A stretch of DNA of 10,122 bases from Coprococcus sp. (GCA_016296785.1 JAEDHX010000069.1:1-10122), one strand, 5' to 3'. Counted from the first letter of the stretch, positions 1-5,822 are shown. Notes: generated from the letters alone by a model not told the origin. Translations and numbers: made by a program.

Positions 1-449
1 TTATTGTGCTTTCTGCAAAGGACATGGTGCAGACGAAGATTGATATTATCAGGCTCGGGGCGGATGACTATATAACAAAGCCATTTGACCTTGATGAGAT
101 GGCGGTTAGAATTGAAGCTGTGCTGAGGCGCTATAACAAGAACCAGCAGGATGCAAATGTGGCCTTTAAGAACATGAGACTTGATGAAGAAGCGAAGACA
201 ATCTCGGTAAATGGCAGCAGGCTTGACCTAACTAGCAAGGAGTATGCCATTTTAGAGCTGCTTCTTAAGAATAGGACGAAGCTGTTTTCGAAGGCGAATT
301 TATTTGAGAGCGTATGGAATGAGCCGTATTTTGTGGAGGACAATACGCTTAAGGTACATATGAGCAACATCAGAAATAAAATTAAGAAGTATGATGACGA
401 GGAATATATTGAAACTGTATGGGGTATGGGTTACAAATTAAAAAATTAA
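1..449 (+). CDS. OmpR/PhoB-family response regulator, 5'-truncated by the window edge
   Basis: Cytoplasmic transcription factor of a two-component system. The reading frame is open to the left edge, so the first part of the receiver domain, with the phospho-accepting Asp, is outside the window. What remains starts at the conserved IVLSAKD strand (Ser/Thr switch position), followed by GADDYITKPF, which holds the conserved receiver Lys, and the alpha5 helix. A short linker leads to a winged-helix Trans_reg_C domain with LTSKEYAILELLL, an EPYFVEDNTLKVHMSNIRNKI-like recognition region and a terminal VWGMGYKL wing, ending in TAA. It is followed 97 bp later by an ABC exporter and then by a histidine kinase, the expected partner. 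The gap holds phased direct repeats that are good candidate binding sites for this protein. The family call is secure; the inducing signal is not visible. Confidence 0.95.
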   Translation, partial: IVLSAKDMVQTKIDIIRLGADDYITKPFDLDEMAVRIEAVLRRYNKNQQDANVAFKNMRLDEEAKTISVNGSRLDLTSKEYAILELLLKNRTKLFSKANLFESVWNEPYFVEDNTLKVHMSNIRNKIKKYDDEEYIETVWGMGYKLKN

Positions 450-452
450 CCA

Positions 453-483
453 TTTCTTAACCTTTTTCTTAACCTTTTCTTTA
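453..483 (+). promoter_or_regulatory. Phased direct repeats, probable response-regulator binding site
   Basis: TTTCTTAACCTTT occurs at 453-465 and again at 465-477, a 12-bp step. A degenerate third copy, TTTCTTTA, starts at 476, an 11-bp step. Tandem half-sites spaced about one helical turn apart are what OmpR/PhoB-family dimers bind head to tail, and TTAAC is also the core of PhoP-type boxes. The block occupies the -35 position of the promoter whose -10 is at 495-500. That fits PhoB-like activation of the exporter genes by the regulator encoded just upstream. The repeats are seen directly; the bound protein is inferred. Confidence 0.65.
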
Positions 484-494
484 TGTTGGCTTTT

Positions 495-500
495 TATAAT
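495..500 (+). promoter_or_regulatory. -10 element of the exporter/kinase operon promoter
   Basis: A consensus TATAAT lies 47 bp before the ATPase start. The hexamer 17 bp upstream (472-477, ACCTTT) is a poor -35 and falls inside the direct repeats, as expected of an activator-dependent promoter. The expected transcript start is near 507, giving a leader of about 40 nt. Confidence 0.6.
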
Positions 501-546
501 AAAGACAAATAAGAAATCAGAGTAATTTTAAGAAAGGATAGAGGAT

Positions 547-1515
547 ATGGAATACGTTTTGAAGACCACAGGGCTTACAAAGGTATACGGCAATAATAAG
601 GTAGTAGATAATGTCAGCTTTAATATTGAAAAAGGCCATATTTATGGACTTATTGGACCAAATGGTGCAGGCAAAACTACTATTATGAAAATGATTGCAG
701 GTACATGTATGCCGACAGCAGGAAGCATTTCCTTATTTGAGCAGGAAGATAAAATTAATGATATGAGAAGCAGGGCGAGCTTCATGATAGAGGCTCCGTA
801 TCTCGATGGAAGCATGACTGCAAGAGAGAATATGGAGTATATCAGATATCTAAGGGGAATTGCAAAGGAAGAAAAAATAGACGAGGTGCTTAGTTTTGTG
901 GGACTTGCCCATACCGGAAAAAAGAAAGTAAAGCATTTTTCCCTTGGTATGCGTCAAAGGCTTGGCATTGGAATGGCACTTTTACCTGATCCGGAGATTA
1001 TGATACTCGACGAGCCTGTAAATGGGCTTGATCCTGAGGGTATAGTCGAAGTCAGAAACATGCTTACGAAGCTTTGCACGGAAAGAGGAATTACTATTTT
1101 GATTTCCAGTCATCTCCTTTCAGAGCTTTCGGAGCTTTGTACGGACTTTACAATAATTGATAAGGGTAAAATTATCGAAAGCATTTCAAAAGAGGAGCTC
1201 TCGAAAAAATGCAGAAGCTATATAGCTGTAGCCGCAAGTGACACCAACAGGCTTGCTACAGTTATTGAGCAAAAACTTGGAATTAGTGAATACAAGGTTA
1301 TTGAAAATAATGAAATTCGTATCTATGAGCGTCTTGATGAGGTAGAGACGATATCAAGAACTATTATGGAAAATGATATTGTTCTTACGAAACTAAACGC
1401 TGAGGGTGAAAATCTTGAGGAGTATTATCTTTCAAGAGTTTCCTCACAAGGTGGCAGCTTAGAAGGTAAACCTGAAAAACTCGGACTTTTTGGTTTCATG
1501 AAAGGGGGCAAATAG
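547..1515 (+). CDS. ABC transporter ATP-binding protein, BcrA/lantibiotic-protection type
   Basis: Cytoplasmic ATPase of an exporter that probably removes or detaches a peptide antibiotic from the membrane. In its 322 residues: Walker A GPNGAGKTT at 37-45, signature FSLGMRQRL at 131-139, Walker B IMILDEP at 151-157, D-loop NGLDP at 159-163 and the H-loop His at 189 (SSHLL). The usual Q-loop Gln is replaced by Glu82 in FMIEAPYL. This E-loop is a known trait of LanF-type lantibiotic immunity ATPases and of BcrA relatives. An accessory tail follows from about residue 225 and ends in a Gly/Lys-rich stretch. AAAGGA (533-538) and GAGG (541-544) precede the ATG. The permease starts 3 bp after the stop, with its GGGGG ribosome site inside this gene, so the two are co-translated. 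The substrate is inferred from family and context only. Confidence 0.93.
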   Translation: MEYVLKTTGLTKVYGNNKVVDNVSFNIEKGHIYGLIGPNGAGKTTIMKMIAGTCMPTAGSISLFEQEDKINDMRSRASFMIEAPYLDGSMTARENMEYIRYLRGIAKEEKIDEVLSFVGLAHTGKKKVKHFSLGMRQRLGIGMALLPDPEIMILDEPVNGLDPEGIVEVRNMLTKLCTERGITILISSHLLSELSELCTDFTIIDKGKIIESISKEELSKKCRSYIAVAASDTNRLATVIEQKLGISEYKVIENNEIRIYERLDEVETISRTIMENDIVLTKLNAEGENLEEYYLSRVSSQGGSLEGKPEKLGLFGFMKGGK

Positions 1516-1517
1516 AT

Positions 1518-2261
1518 ATGAACAGACTTATTAAAGCGGAATGGTTTAGAGCCAGAAAATCCTCAGGATTATTAAAATGGTTGTTTATTGTTATTTTGAT
1601 TATTATAGCAGTGACATTTCTTGATGCTTCCTTTATAGATGATAATTCGGCATCGTCATTTTTTATGCAATTTGTGCTAAATACATCTGTATTTATACCG
1701 TTCTTCTTCTCTGTTTTAGCTGCAGCATTTGTAGGTATACCATATAACAACAAGACCGGTTTATATGAGGTTATGGCAGGAAATAAGATATCGTCTATTA
1801 TCTTAAGTAAGTTGGTTGTAGTAGCACCGGTTATTACATTTGCATTTTTTGCAATATTTACCGTTGTTATAGGTATATTTTGCGGTATTGGAGGACAGGG
1901 GGAGTTAGGCCAGTTACCTCTTAGACTTCTGCTTCTAGCAGTAGTTACTATTCATGTTACGATAACAGGTGTTTTGATGACAACGGCAACAAGGAGTCCT
2001 GTCGGCATTGTATTAGCGTTTTTGCGCTTTGCTGTATTTGATTCTGCGATTTCTTTATGGGTTAATATTCTGATGCAGAATCGTACAAGTGAAGAAATAA
2101 ACAAGGCAATAAACTGGTTTGTAACAAGTCATGTAATGGCGCTTGGAGCGGAAACTATACCTACATATCTGATTGTTGAAATAATTGTAAGTACAATTAT
2201 TGAAGGTGTTGTTTGGTATGTGATATCATATATTGGATTTAAAAAGAAGAAATTTGCGTAA
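1518..2261 (+). CDS. ABC-2-like exporter permease, six membrane helices
   Basis: Integral membrane partner of the preceding ATPase. The 247-residue protein opens with a short basic cytoplasmic segment (LIKAEWFRARKSS), typical of BcrB/LanE/LanG-like permeases. Hydrophobic segments lie near residues 19-36, 54-76, 96-124, 135-154, 164-184 and 215-238, and it ends in a basic KKKK tail. There is no large extracellular loop. Between helices 2 and 3 the segment YNNKTGLYEVMAGNKISSIILSK is the usual cytoplasmic coupling region of this family. Only one permease is present, so the complex is probably a homodimer of permeases, as in BcrAB-like systems, rather than the two-permease LanFEG layout. GGGGG at 1504-1508, inside the ATPase gene, serves as ribosome site. 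The gene is 20 bp upstream of the kinase. Confidence 0.88.
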   Translation: MNRLIKAEWFRARKSSGLLKWLFIVILIIIAVTFLDASFIDDNSASSFFMQFVLNTSVFIPFFFSVLAAAFVGIPYNNKTGLYEVMAGNKISSIILSKLVVVAPVITFAFFAIFTVVIGIFCGIGGQGELGQLPLRLLLLAVVTIHVTITGVLMTTATRSPVGIVLAFLRFAVFDSAISLWVNILMQNRTSEEINKAINWFVTSHVMALGAETIPTYLIVEIIVSTIIEGVVWYVISYIGFKKKKFA

Positions 2262-2281
2262 TATTTAAGGACGTAGAAATT

Positions 2282-3202
2282 ATGAATAATAAGCTTACTT
2301 TATTATTAATAGCATTAGGACTGTTGCTCATTGTAGCAACAGTCCTTATTGTGCGTTTATTCCAGTATAAAAGGCAGATTAAGGAGTTTACAAAACGTAT
2401 AAATGAGCGATTGTCTGCCGATATGAATCAGCCTGTTACAGTTGAATATTTTGACAAAGATATACTGGTACTTGCTGATTCCCTAAATGAATACACCGGC
2501 ATGATAAAGGGAAAAACTCTTAGCATCGACAAGGACAGACGTATGCTTAAGAATGTAATTGCGGGAATTTCCCATGACTTTAGAACTCCACTTACTGCCG
2601 CTATGGGTTATATGCAGATGATAGACAAAAATGATGTTTTAGACAATAAGAATAAAGAATACCTTCATATTTCAATGGAGAAAACTGCCTATATGAAGGA
2701 ACTGTCGGATTCATTTTTTGAGGTATCACAGATTGAGGCAAATACAGAGCCTGTCGTATTTGAAAAGGTTCACTTAACAAACATTCTATCAGAACAGATA
2801 ATGGGGCAGTACGACTGGATAAACGAACGAAGTATCAACGTAGATATTAGAATTCCGGAACAGGATATTGTAGTAGATTCCAATATACATTTTGTAGAAA
2901 GAATACTTGAGAATATATTTTCGAATGCGAGAAAATATACATTATCCTACCTATACGTAGAACTTTCGGTATCAGAGAATAATGTTCTAATAACAGTAAA
3001 AAACGACATGCAGCATGTCGATAACTTTGACGTATTACGCGTCTTCGAGGCCTTCTATAGAGATCCCGCAAGGCACAGTGAAGGCACCGGCCTCGGCCTC
3101 TACGTCGTAAAATGCCTCTCAGAGAAGCTATCCCACAGAGTGAGCGCAACCTGCGTAGACGACATCTTTGGGATTGTACTTACCATGGTTTTACCAGAAT
3201 GA
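2282..3202 (+). CDS. Sensor histidine kinase with a single membrane anchor
   Basis: Membrane-bound kinase, presumably phosphorylating the regulator at the left edge. One hydrophobic helix (residues 5-27) is followed at once by a cytoplasmic linker and the HisKA domain with phospho-acceptor His98 in GISHDFRTPL. The ATPase domain shows the N-box ENIFSNARKYT (210-220), an F-box-like RVFEAFYR (253-260) and the G2 box GTGLGLYVV (268-276). The usual DxGxG G1 box is degenerate (VKNDMQHVD, 239-247). There is no extracellular sensing domain and no second helix. By analogy with BceS-type kinases it may read the activity of the neighbouring transporter; that is inference. AAGGA at 2267-2271 is the ribosome site. 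The last 180 bp are much richer in G+C than the rest of the gene. The stop codon lies 4 bp before a long inverted repeat. Confidence 0.93.
   Translation: MNNKLTLLLIALGLLLIVATVLIVRLFQYKRQIKEFTKRINERLSADMNQPVTVEYFDKDILVLADSLNEYTGMIKGKTLSIDKDRRMLKNVIAGISHDFRTPLTAAMGYMQMIDKNDVLDNKNKEYLHISMEKTAYMKELSDSFFEVSQIEANTEPVVFEKVHLTNILSEQIMGQYDWINERSINVDIRIPEQDIVVDSNIHFVERILENIFSNARKYTLSYLYVELSVSENNVLITVKNDMQHVDNFDVLRVFEAFYRDPARHSEGTGLGLYVVKCLSEKLSHRVSATCVDDIFGIVLTMVLPE
2317..2346 (+). repeat. Perfect 12-bp inverted repeat inside the kinase start region
   Basis: AGGACTGTTGCT (2317-2328) and AGCAACAGTCCT (2335-2346) are exact reverse complements around a 6-nt loop, CATTGT. The structure starts 35 nt after the kinase ATG, in the codons for the membrane helix (GLLLIVATVL). 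No T-tract follows, so it is not an ordinary terminator. In the mRNA it could slow ribosomes, lower kinase yield relative to the transporter, or mark a processing site. It could also be a by-product of the codon choice. Confidence 0.7.
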
Positions 3203-3206
3203 TTCA

Positions 3207-3283
3207 AAAAAATTCGCCACGGGGACAGGTCCCTTGGCAAATTTTTTTTTGACCAAGGGACCTGTCCCCGTGGCGAATTTTTT
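3207..3283. terminator. Perfect 31-bp inverted repeat: REP/REPIN-like bidirectional terminator
   Basis: The left arm 3207-3237 and right arm 3253-3283 are exact reverse complements, separated by a 15-nt loop that contains T9. On both strands the stem is followed by a T-run (3278-3283 on plus, complement of 3206-3212 on minus). It can therefore end both the kinase operon and the convergent amino acid importer operon. It begins 4 bp after the kinase stop and overlaps the importer ATPase stop (3282-3284). Each arm contains its own imperfect palindrome, GGGGACAGGTCCC or GGGACCTGTCCCC, so the whole resembles two inverted REP units. As I recall, similar GGGGAC-containing repeats occur in many genomes that carry REP-associated tyrosine transposases; none is encoded in this window. 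Confidence 0.85.
3216..3250 (+). terminator. Nested intrinsic terminator formed by the left arm alone
   Basis: Within the left arm, GCCA (3216-3219) pairs with TGGC (3235-3238) and GGGA (3222-3225) with TCCC (3230-3233), with one wobble pair and one bulged C. The sequence then runs AAA followed by nine T. For plus-strand transcripts this small hairpin plus U9 is a complete intrinsic terminator. It would act before polymerase reaches the right arm. Confidence 0.55.
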
Positions 3284-4106
3284 ATAACACCTTAGAGAGG
3301 AAATCCTTGAGACGTGGGTTACTTGGATGGTTGAAGAATTCATCCGGGGTGCCACTTTCGAGGATTTGACCTTCGTCGATAAATATTACTTTGTTAGCAA
3401 CTTCACGTGCAAAGCCCATCTCGTGGGTTACGATAACCATTGTCATGCCATCACTTGCAAGCTTCTTCATAAGGTCTAATACTTCACCGACCATTTCAGG
3501 GTCGAGTGCTGAGGTTGGCTCGTCGAAGAGAATCACATCAGGATTCATGGCGAGAGCTCTTACTATGGCAACACGCTGCTTCTGACCGCCTGACAGAGTT
3601 GATGGATAGACATCTGCTTTGTCAAAGAGACCAATGGATTTAAGAAGCGATTCTGCCTTTTCTCTAGCTGAATCAATTATGTCTTTCTTGGTTGTTGTAA
3701 TCTCGTTAAGCTCAAGTTTAGTCTTACGGAATAAATTAGCAAATTTGCGCCAAGCGTTCTGCTTCTTTGCCTTGCTAAGCTGCTTACACTGTACATGTAC
3801 AGGAGCAAGCATGATGTTTTGCATAACAGTTTTATTATTGAACAGATTGAAATGCTGGAAAACCATTCCCATATGCTGGCGGTGTTTGTTAATATCTACC
3901 TTCATGTCAGCTATGTTTTCGCCGTTGAAAATGATTTCGCCGCCGGTAGGGTCTTCCATACAGTTAAGGCACCTCAAAAATGTGCTTTTACCGGAGCCTG
4001 AAGGACCGATTACAACCATGATATCGCCTTTTTCAATGGTAATGTTAATGCCATTTAACACCTTGTTATCACCAAAGTGCTTTTCAAGATTAATTACGTC
4101 TATCAC
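3282..4106 (-). CDS. Polar amino acid ABC importer, ATP-binding protein (GlnQ/HisP family) with an insertion
   Basis: Cytoplasmic ATPase that drives the importer encoded just upstream. From the GTG at 4106 (274 residues): Walker A GPSGSGKST at 34-42, Q-loop Gln84, signature LSGGQ at 171-175, Walker B VILFDEP at 191-197 and H-loop His228. GlnQ-type proteins are usually about 240 residues. Here about 35 extra residues, rich in Lys and Arg, separate MLAPVHV from EKAESLLKSIGL (roughly residues 109-150) in the helical domain. Start choice: the GTG gives the usual family beginning M-I-x-V-x-N-L and lies 11 nt from AAAGGAG (4118-4124). A TTG at 4115 would add three residues but is only 2 nt from that site. 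Either start overlaps the end of the permease gene, so translation is coupled. The stop codon lies in the shared terminator. Confidence 0.94.
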   Translation of the reverse strand: MIDVINLEKHFGDNKVLNGINITIEKGDIMVVIGPSGSGKSTFLRCLNCMEDPTGGEIIFNGENIADMKVDINKHRQHMGMVFQHFNLFNNKTVMQNIMLAPVHVQCKQLSKAKKQNAWRKFANLFRKTKLELNEITTTKKDIIDSAREKAESLLKSIGLFDKADVYPSTLSGGQKQRVAIVRALAMNPDVILFDEPTSALDPEMVGEVLDLMKKLASDGMTMVIVTHEMGFAREVANKVIFIDEGQILESGTPDEFFNHPSNPRLKDFLSKVL

Positions 4107-4800
4107 TCTTTCCAAGGCTCCTTTCTAATAATTTTACAAATAAACTGATTATAAGAACCAGTAAAATGTAGATAATTGCCATTACAAGATATGGAACCAT
4201 GAACTCGTAGCTGTTACTTCCTATGTAGTTGAATGCAACATAGAGGTCAGCAGCACCGACAAAGCTTACAACAGATGTTTCCTTGATCAATGCAATAAAT
4301 TCATTTCCAAGTGTAGGAAGAATGTTTTTAACTGCCTGAGGAATTACTATCTTCAACATTGTAGTGCCAAAGCTAAGGCCGACAGCACGACCGGCTTCCA
4401 TCTGACCCTGGTCAACAGACTGGATACCACTTCTCATAATCTCAGATATATAAGCACCGCTGTTAATACCAAATACGATTATCGCAACCTGCACACCTGT
4501 CATATGAAGTCCGAGAAGAGGCATAAGTACGTAGTAAAACACCAGCAGCTGGACAACCATTGGCGCACCTCTAAACAGGTTGACGTATAAACCACAAATT
4601 GCATTAAGAATACGTGGCAGAAGCTTATACTTTGGTATAACACGAACTGTCGCAATAAGAATACCTATAACAATACCGATAAGAAGACCAAGTATTGCAA
4701 TGATAAGGGTATTCTTTAAGCCCTCAAGTACCTTTGTATATCCTTTGTACTCAATAAATATTTCTATGAACTTTTCTATTTTTAGGATAAATGAGTCCAT
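4090..4800 (-). CDS. Polar amino acid ABC importer, permease (HisM/GlnP family)
   Basis: Integral membrane subunit, 236 residues, the normal size for the His/Glu/Gln/Arg/opine permease family. After a cytoplasmic N-terminus, helices lie near 28-52, 76-97, 103-122, 164-187 and 203-225. The family's N-terminal GLKNTL motif is at 27-32 and LFRGAP at 75-80. The EAA loop that docks on the ATPase reads MEAGRAVGLSFG at 134-145, followed by IVIPQAVKNILP. ATG at 4800 follows a well-placed AAAGGA (start of the site about 12 nt upstream). It is the middle gene of the binding protein-permease-ATPase operon and overlaps the ATPase start. A single permease gene implies a homodimeric channel. The exact amino acid is not evident. 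Confidence 0.94.
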   Translation of the reverse strand: MDSFILKIEKFIEIFIEYKGYTKVLEGLKNTLIIAILGLLIGIVIGILIATVRVIPKYKLLPRILNAICGLYVNLFRGAPMVVQLLVFYYVLMPLLGLHMTGVQVAIIVFGINSGAYISEIMRSGIQSVDQGQMEAGRAVGLSFGTTMLKIVIPQAVKNILPTLGNEFIALIKETSVVSFVGAADLYVAFNYIGSNSYEFMVPYLVMAIIYILLVLIISLFVKLLERSLGKSDRRN

Positions 4801-4820
4801 GTTAATCCTTTCATGTATAT

Positions 4821-4857
4821 ATTACTGTAACTTGCAAATGAAATTCGTTACAGTAAT
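4821..4857 (-). repeat. Inverted repeat between binding-protein and permease genes
   Basis: ATTACTGTAAC (4821-4831) and GTTACAGTAAT (4847-4857) form a perfect 11-bp stem with a 15-nt loop. A third copy, ATTACTGTAAT (4885-4895), overlaps the stop codon of the binding-protein gene. It could pair with the middle copy instead, so two stems are mutually exclusive. In the minus-strand mRNA the structure lies after the binding-protein stop and just before the permease ribosome site, with no T-tract. Such hairpins often protect the abundant binding-protein message from 3' decay or cause partial readthrough. That role is inference here. Each copy is also close to the palindrome ATTAC-N-GTAAT. Confidence 0.6.
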
Positions 4858-4885
4858 TCATAATGTAATTCATTTCTATAATCTA

Positions 4886-5755
4886 TTACTGTAATTTATT
4901 AATTGATTCTGTAATACATTTAGCAGGAGCTGAGTCGATAATAACATAATCGATGTTACCATTTATAAGGTCCTGAACTGCAAGTGAACCATTCTTGTAG
5001 CCTGTAGTTGTCATCTTAAAGCCTGCAAATCCCCAGTCATCATCACCTTCGCAGTAGAACTGGCCTGTTGTTCCTGTCTGAACACCAACCTTAACTGAGC
5101 TATCCTTTGTGTTGAGAATTGCTTCAACTGCAGCTACATCAGCGCAGTCATCAAATTCTGTATTGTCTTCCATAACTATAAGCTTCTGTGAAGCGTTGTA
5201 GTATGATTTTGAGAATGTAACATACTCCTCACGGTCCGGCTTAATTGTAAGACCTGCCATAGCGATATCACATTTCTGCTGACCAACTGAGAGACAAACT
5301 GCGTCGAAATCCATGTTCTGGATAACAAGTTCCTTGCCAAGCTTTTTAGCAAGAGCATCAGCTATCTCCATATCAATACCATAGTATGTATCTCCCTGTG
5401 TATACTCAAATGGCTCGAATGCAGCATTTGTAGCTACAACAAGCTGATCCTTTGATGTATCAAGTGTTGCTGATGTTACACCAACAGGAGTACCATCACC
5501 GAAGTAGTGGTTACAGATCTCGTCAAATGTACCATTTCCTTTAATCTCGTCGATAAACTCATTTACCTGCTCAAGAAGCTCAGGCTGTGTCTTATCAACG
5601 CCAAATGCGTACTCCTCGTTAGTAAGATTAATCTCGATTACTTTAGTCTTCTTTGATGATTTTGTGTCGTCCTTCTTAGAGCCACATGCTGTAAATGAAG
5701 CTACTGCAAGAGCTGCAACAAGGACAAGTGATAATATCTTCTTTGTTTTCTTCAT
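4886..5755 (-). CDS. Amino acid-binding lipoprotein with circularly permuted SBP_bac_3 fold
   Basis: Extracellular lipid-anchored receptor of the amino acid importer, 289 residues. Residues 1-23 form a signal peptide with lipobox FTA-C and lipidated Cys24, then a Lys/Ser-rich linker. Residues 38-86 (VIEINLTNEEYAFGV to GTFDEICNHYFG) match the segment that normally ends family members (compare EYGIAV...DGTYDKI..KWFG). A linker (87-101) follows. From KDQLVVATNAAFEPFEY (102-118) the usual N-terminal order runs on to the last residue, 289 (SAPAKCITESINKLQ), where the ordinary C-terminal segment should start. Putative ligand residues are retained: Phe113, Thr170 and Arg175 (LTIKPDR), Thr229/230 (TGTTG) and Asp274 (VIIDSAPA). 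Six extra cysteines (81, 154, 162, 204, 235, 280) are present. ATG at 5755 follows AGAAAGGAAG. Family call certain; permutation read by eye. Confidence 0.93.
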   Translation of the reverse strand: MKKTKKILSLVLVAALAVASFTACGSKKDDTKSSKKTKVIEINLTNEEYAFGVDKTQPELLEQVNEFIDEIKGNGTFDEICNHYFGDGTPVGVTSATLDTSKDQLVVATNAAFEPFEYTQGDTYYGIDMEIADALAKKLGKELVIQNMDFDAVCLSVGQQKCDIAMAGLTIKPDREEYVTFSKSYYNASQKLIVMEDNTEFDDCADVAAVEAILNTKDSSVKVGVQTGTTGQFYCEGDDDWGFAGFKMTTTGYKNGSLAVQDLINGNIDYVIIDSAPAKCITESINKLQ

Positions 5756-5793
5756 AATATACTACTTCCTTTCTCATATTTTTTACGCGTTTT

Positions 5794-5822
5794 ACTATAT
5801 CATTATTGAAAGAAAAATTCAA
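5794..5822 (-). promoter_or_regulatory. Sigma-A-type promoter of the amino acid importer operon
   Basis: On the minus strand TTGAAT (5822-5817) and TATAGT (5799-5794) are separated by 17 bp. A TGA just before the -10 adds an extended -10 TGn. Transcription would start near 5787, about 30 nt before the binding-protein ATG. The palindrome ACGCGT (5785-5790) sits at the predicted start site. No strong terminator for the upstream antiporter gene is visible in the 105-bp gap, so some readthrough is possible. Confidence 0.75.

Noticed and set aside
3004..3020. CGACATG-CAG-CATGTCG inverted repeat in the kinase gene
   Set aside because: A 7-bp stem inside coding sequence with no T-tract or placement that suggests a role.
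2847..3149. Open frame of about 100 codons antisense to the kinase gene
   Set aside because: Arg-rich, composition driven by the opposite gene, no ribosome site, and the plus strand encodes clear kinase motifs.
3619..4128. Long open frame antisense to the importer ATPase gene
   Set aside because: It mirrors the codons of an unmistakable ABC ATPase on the minus strand and has no recognisable domain.
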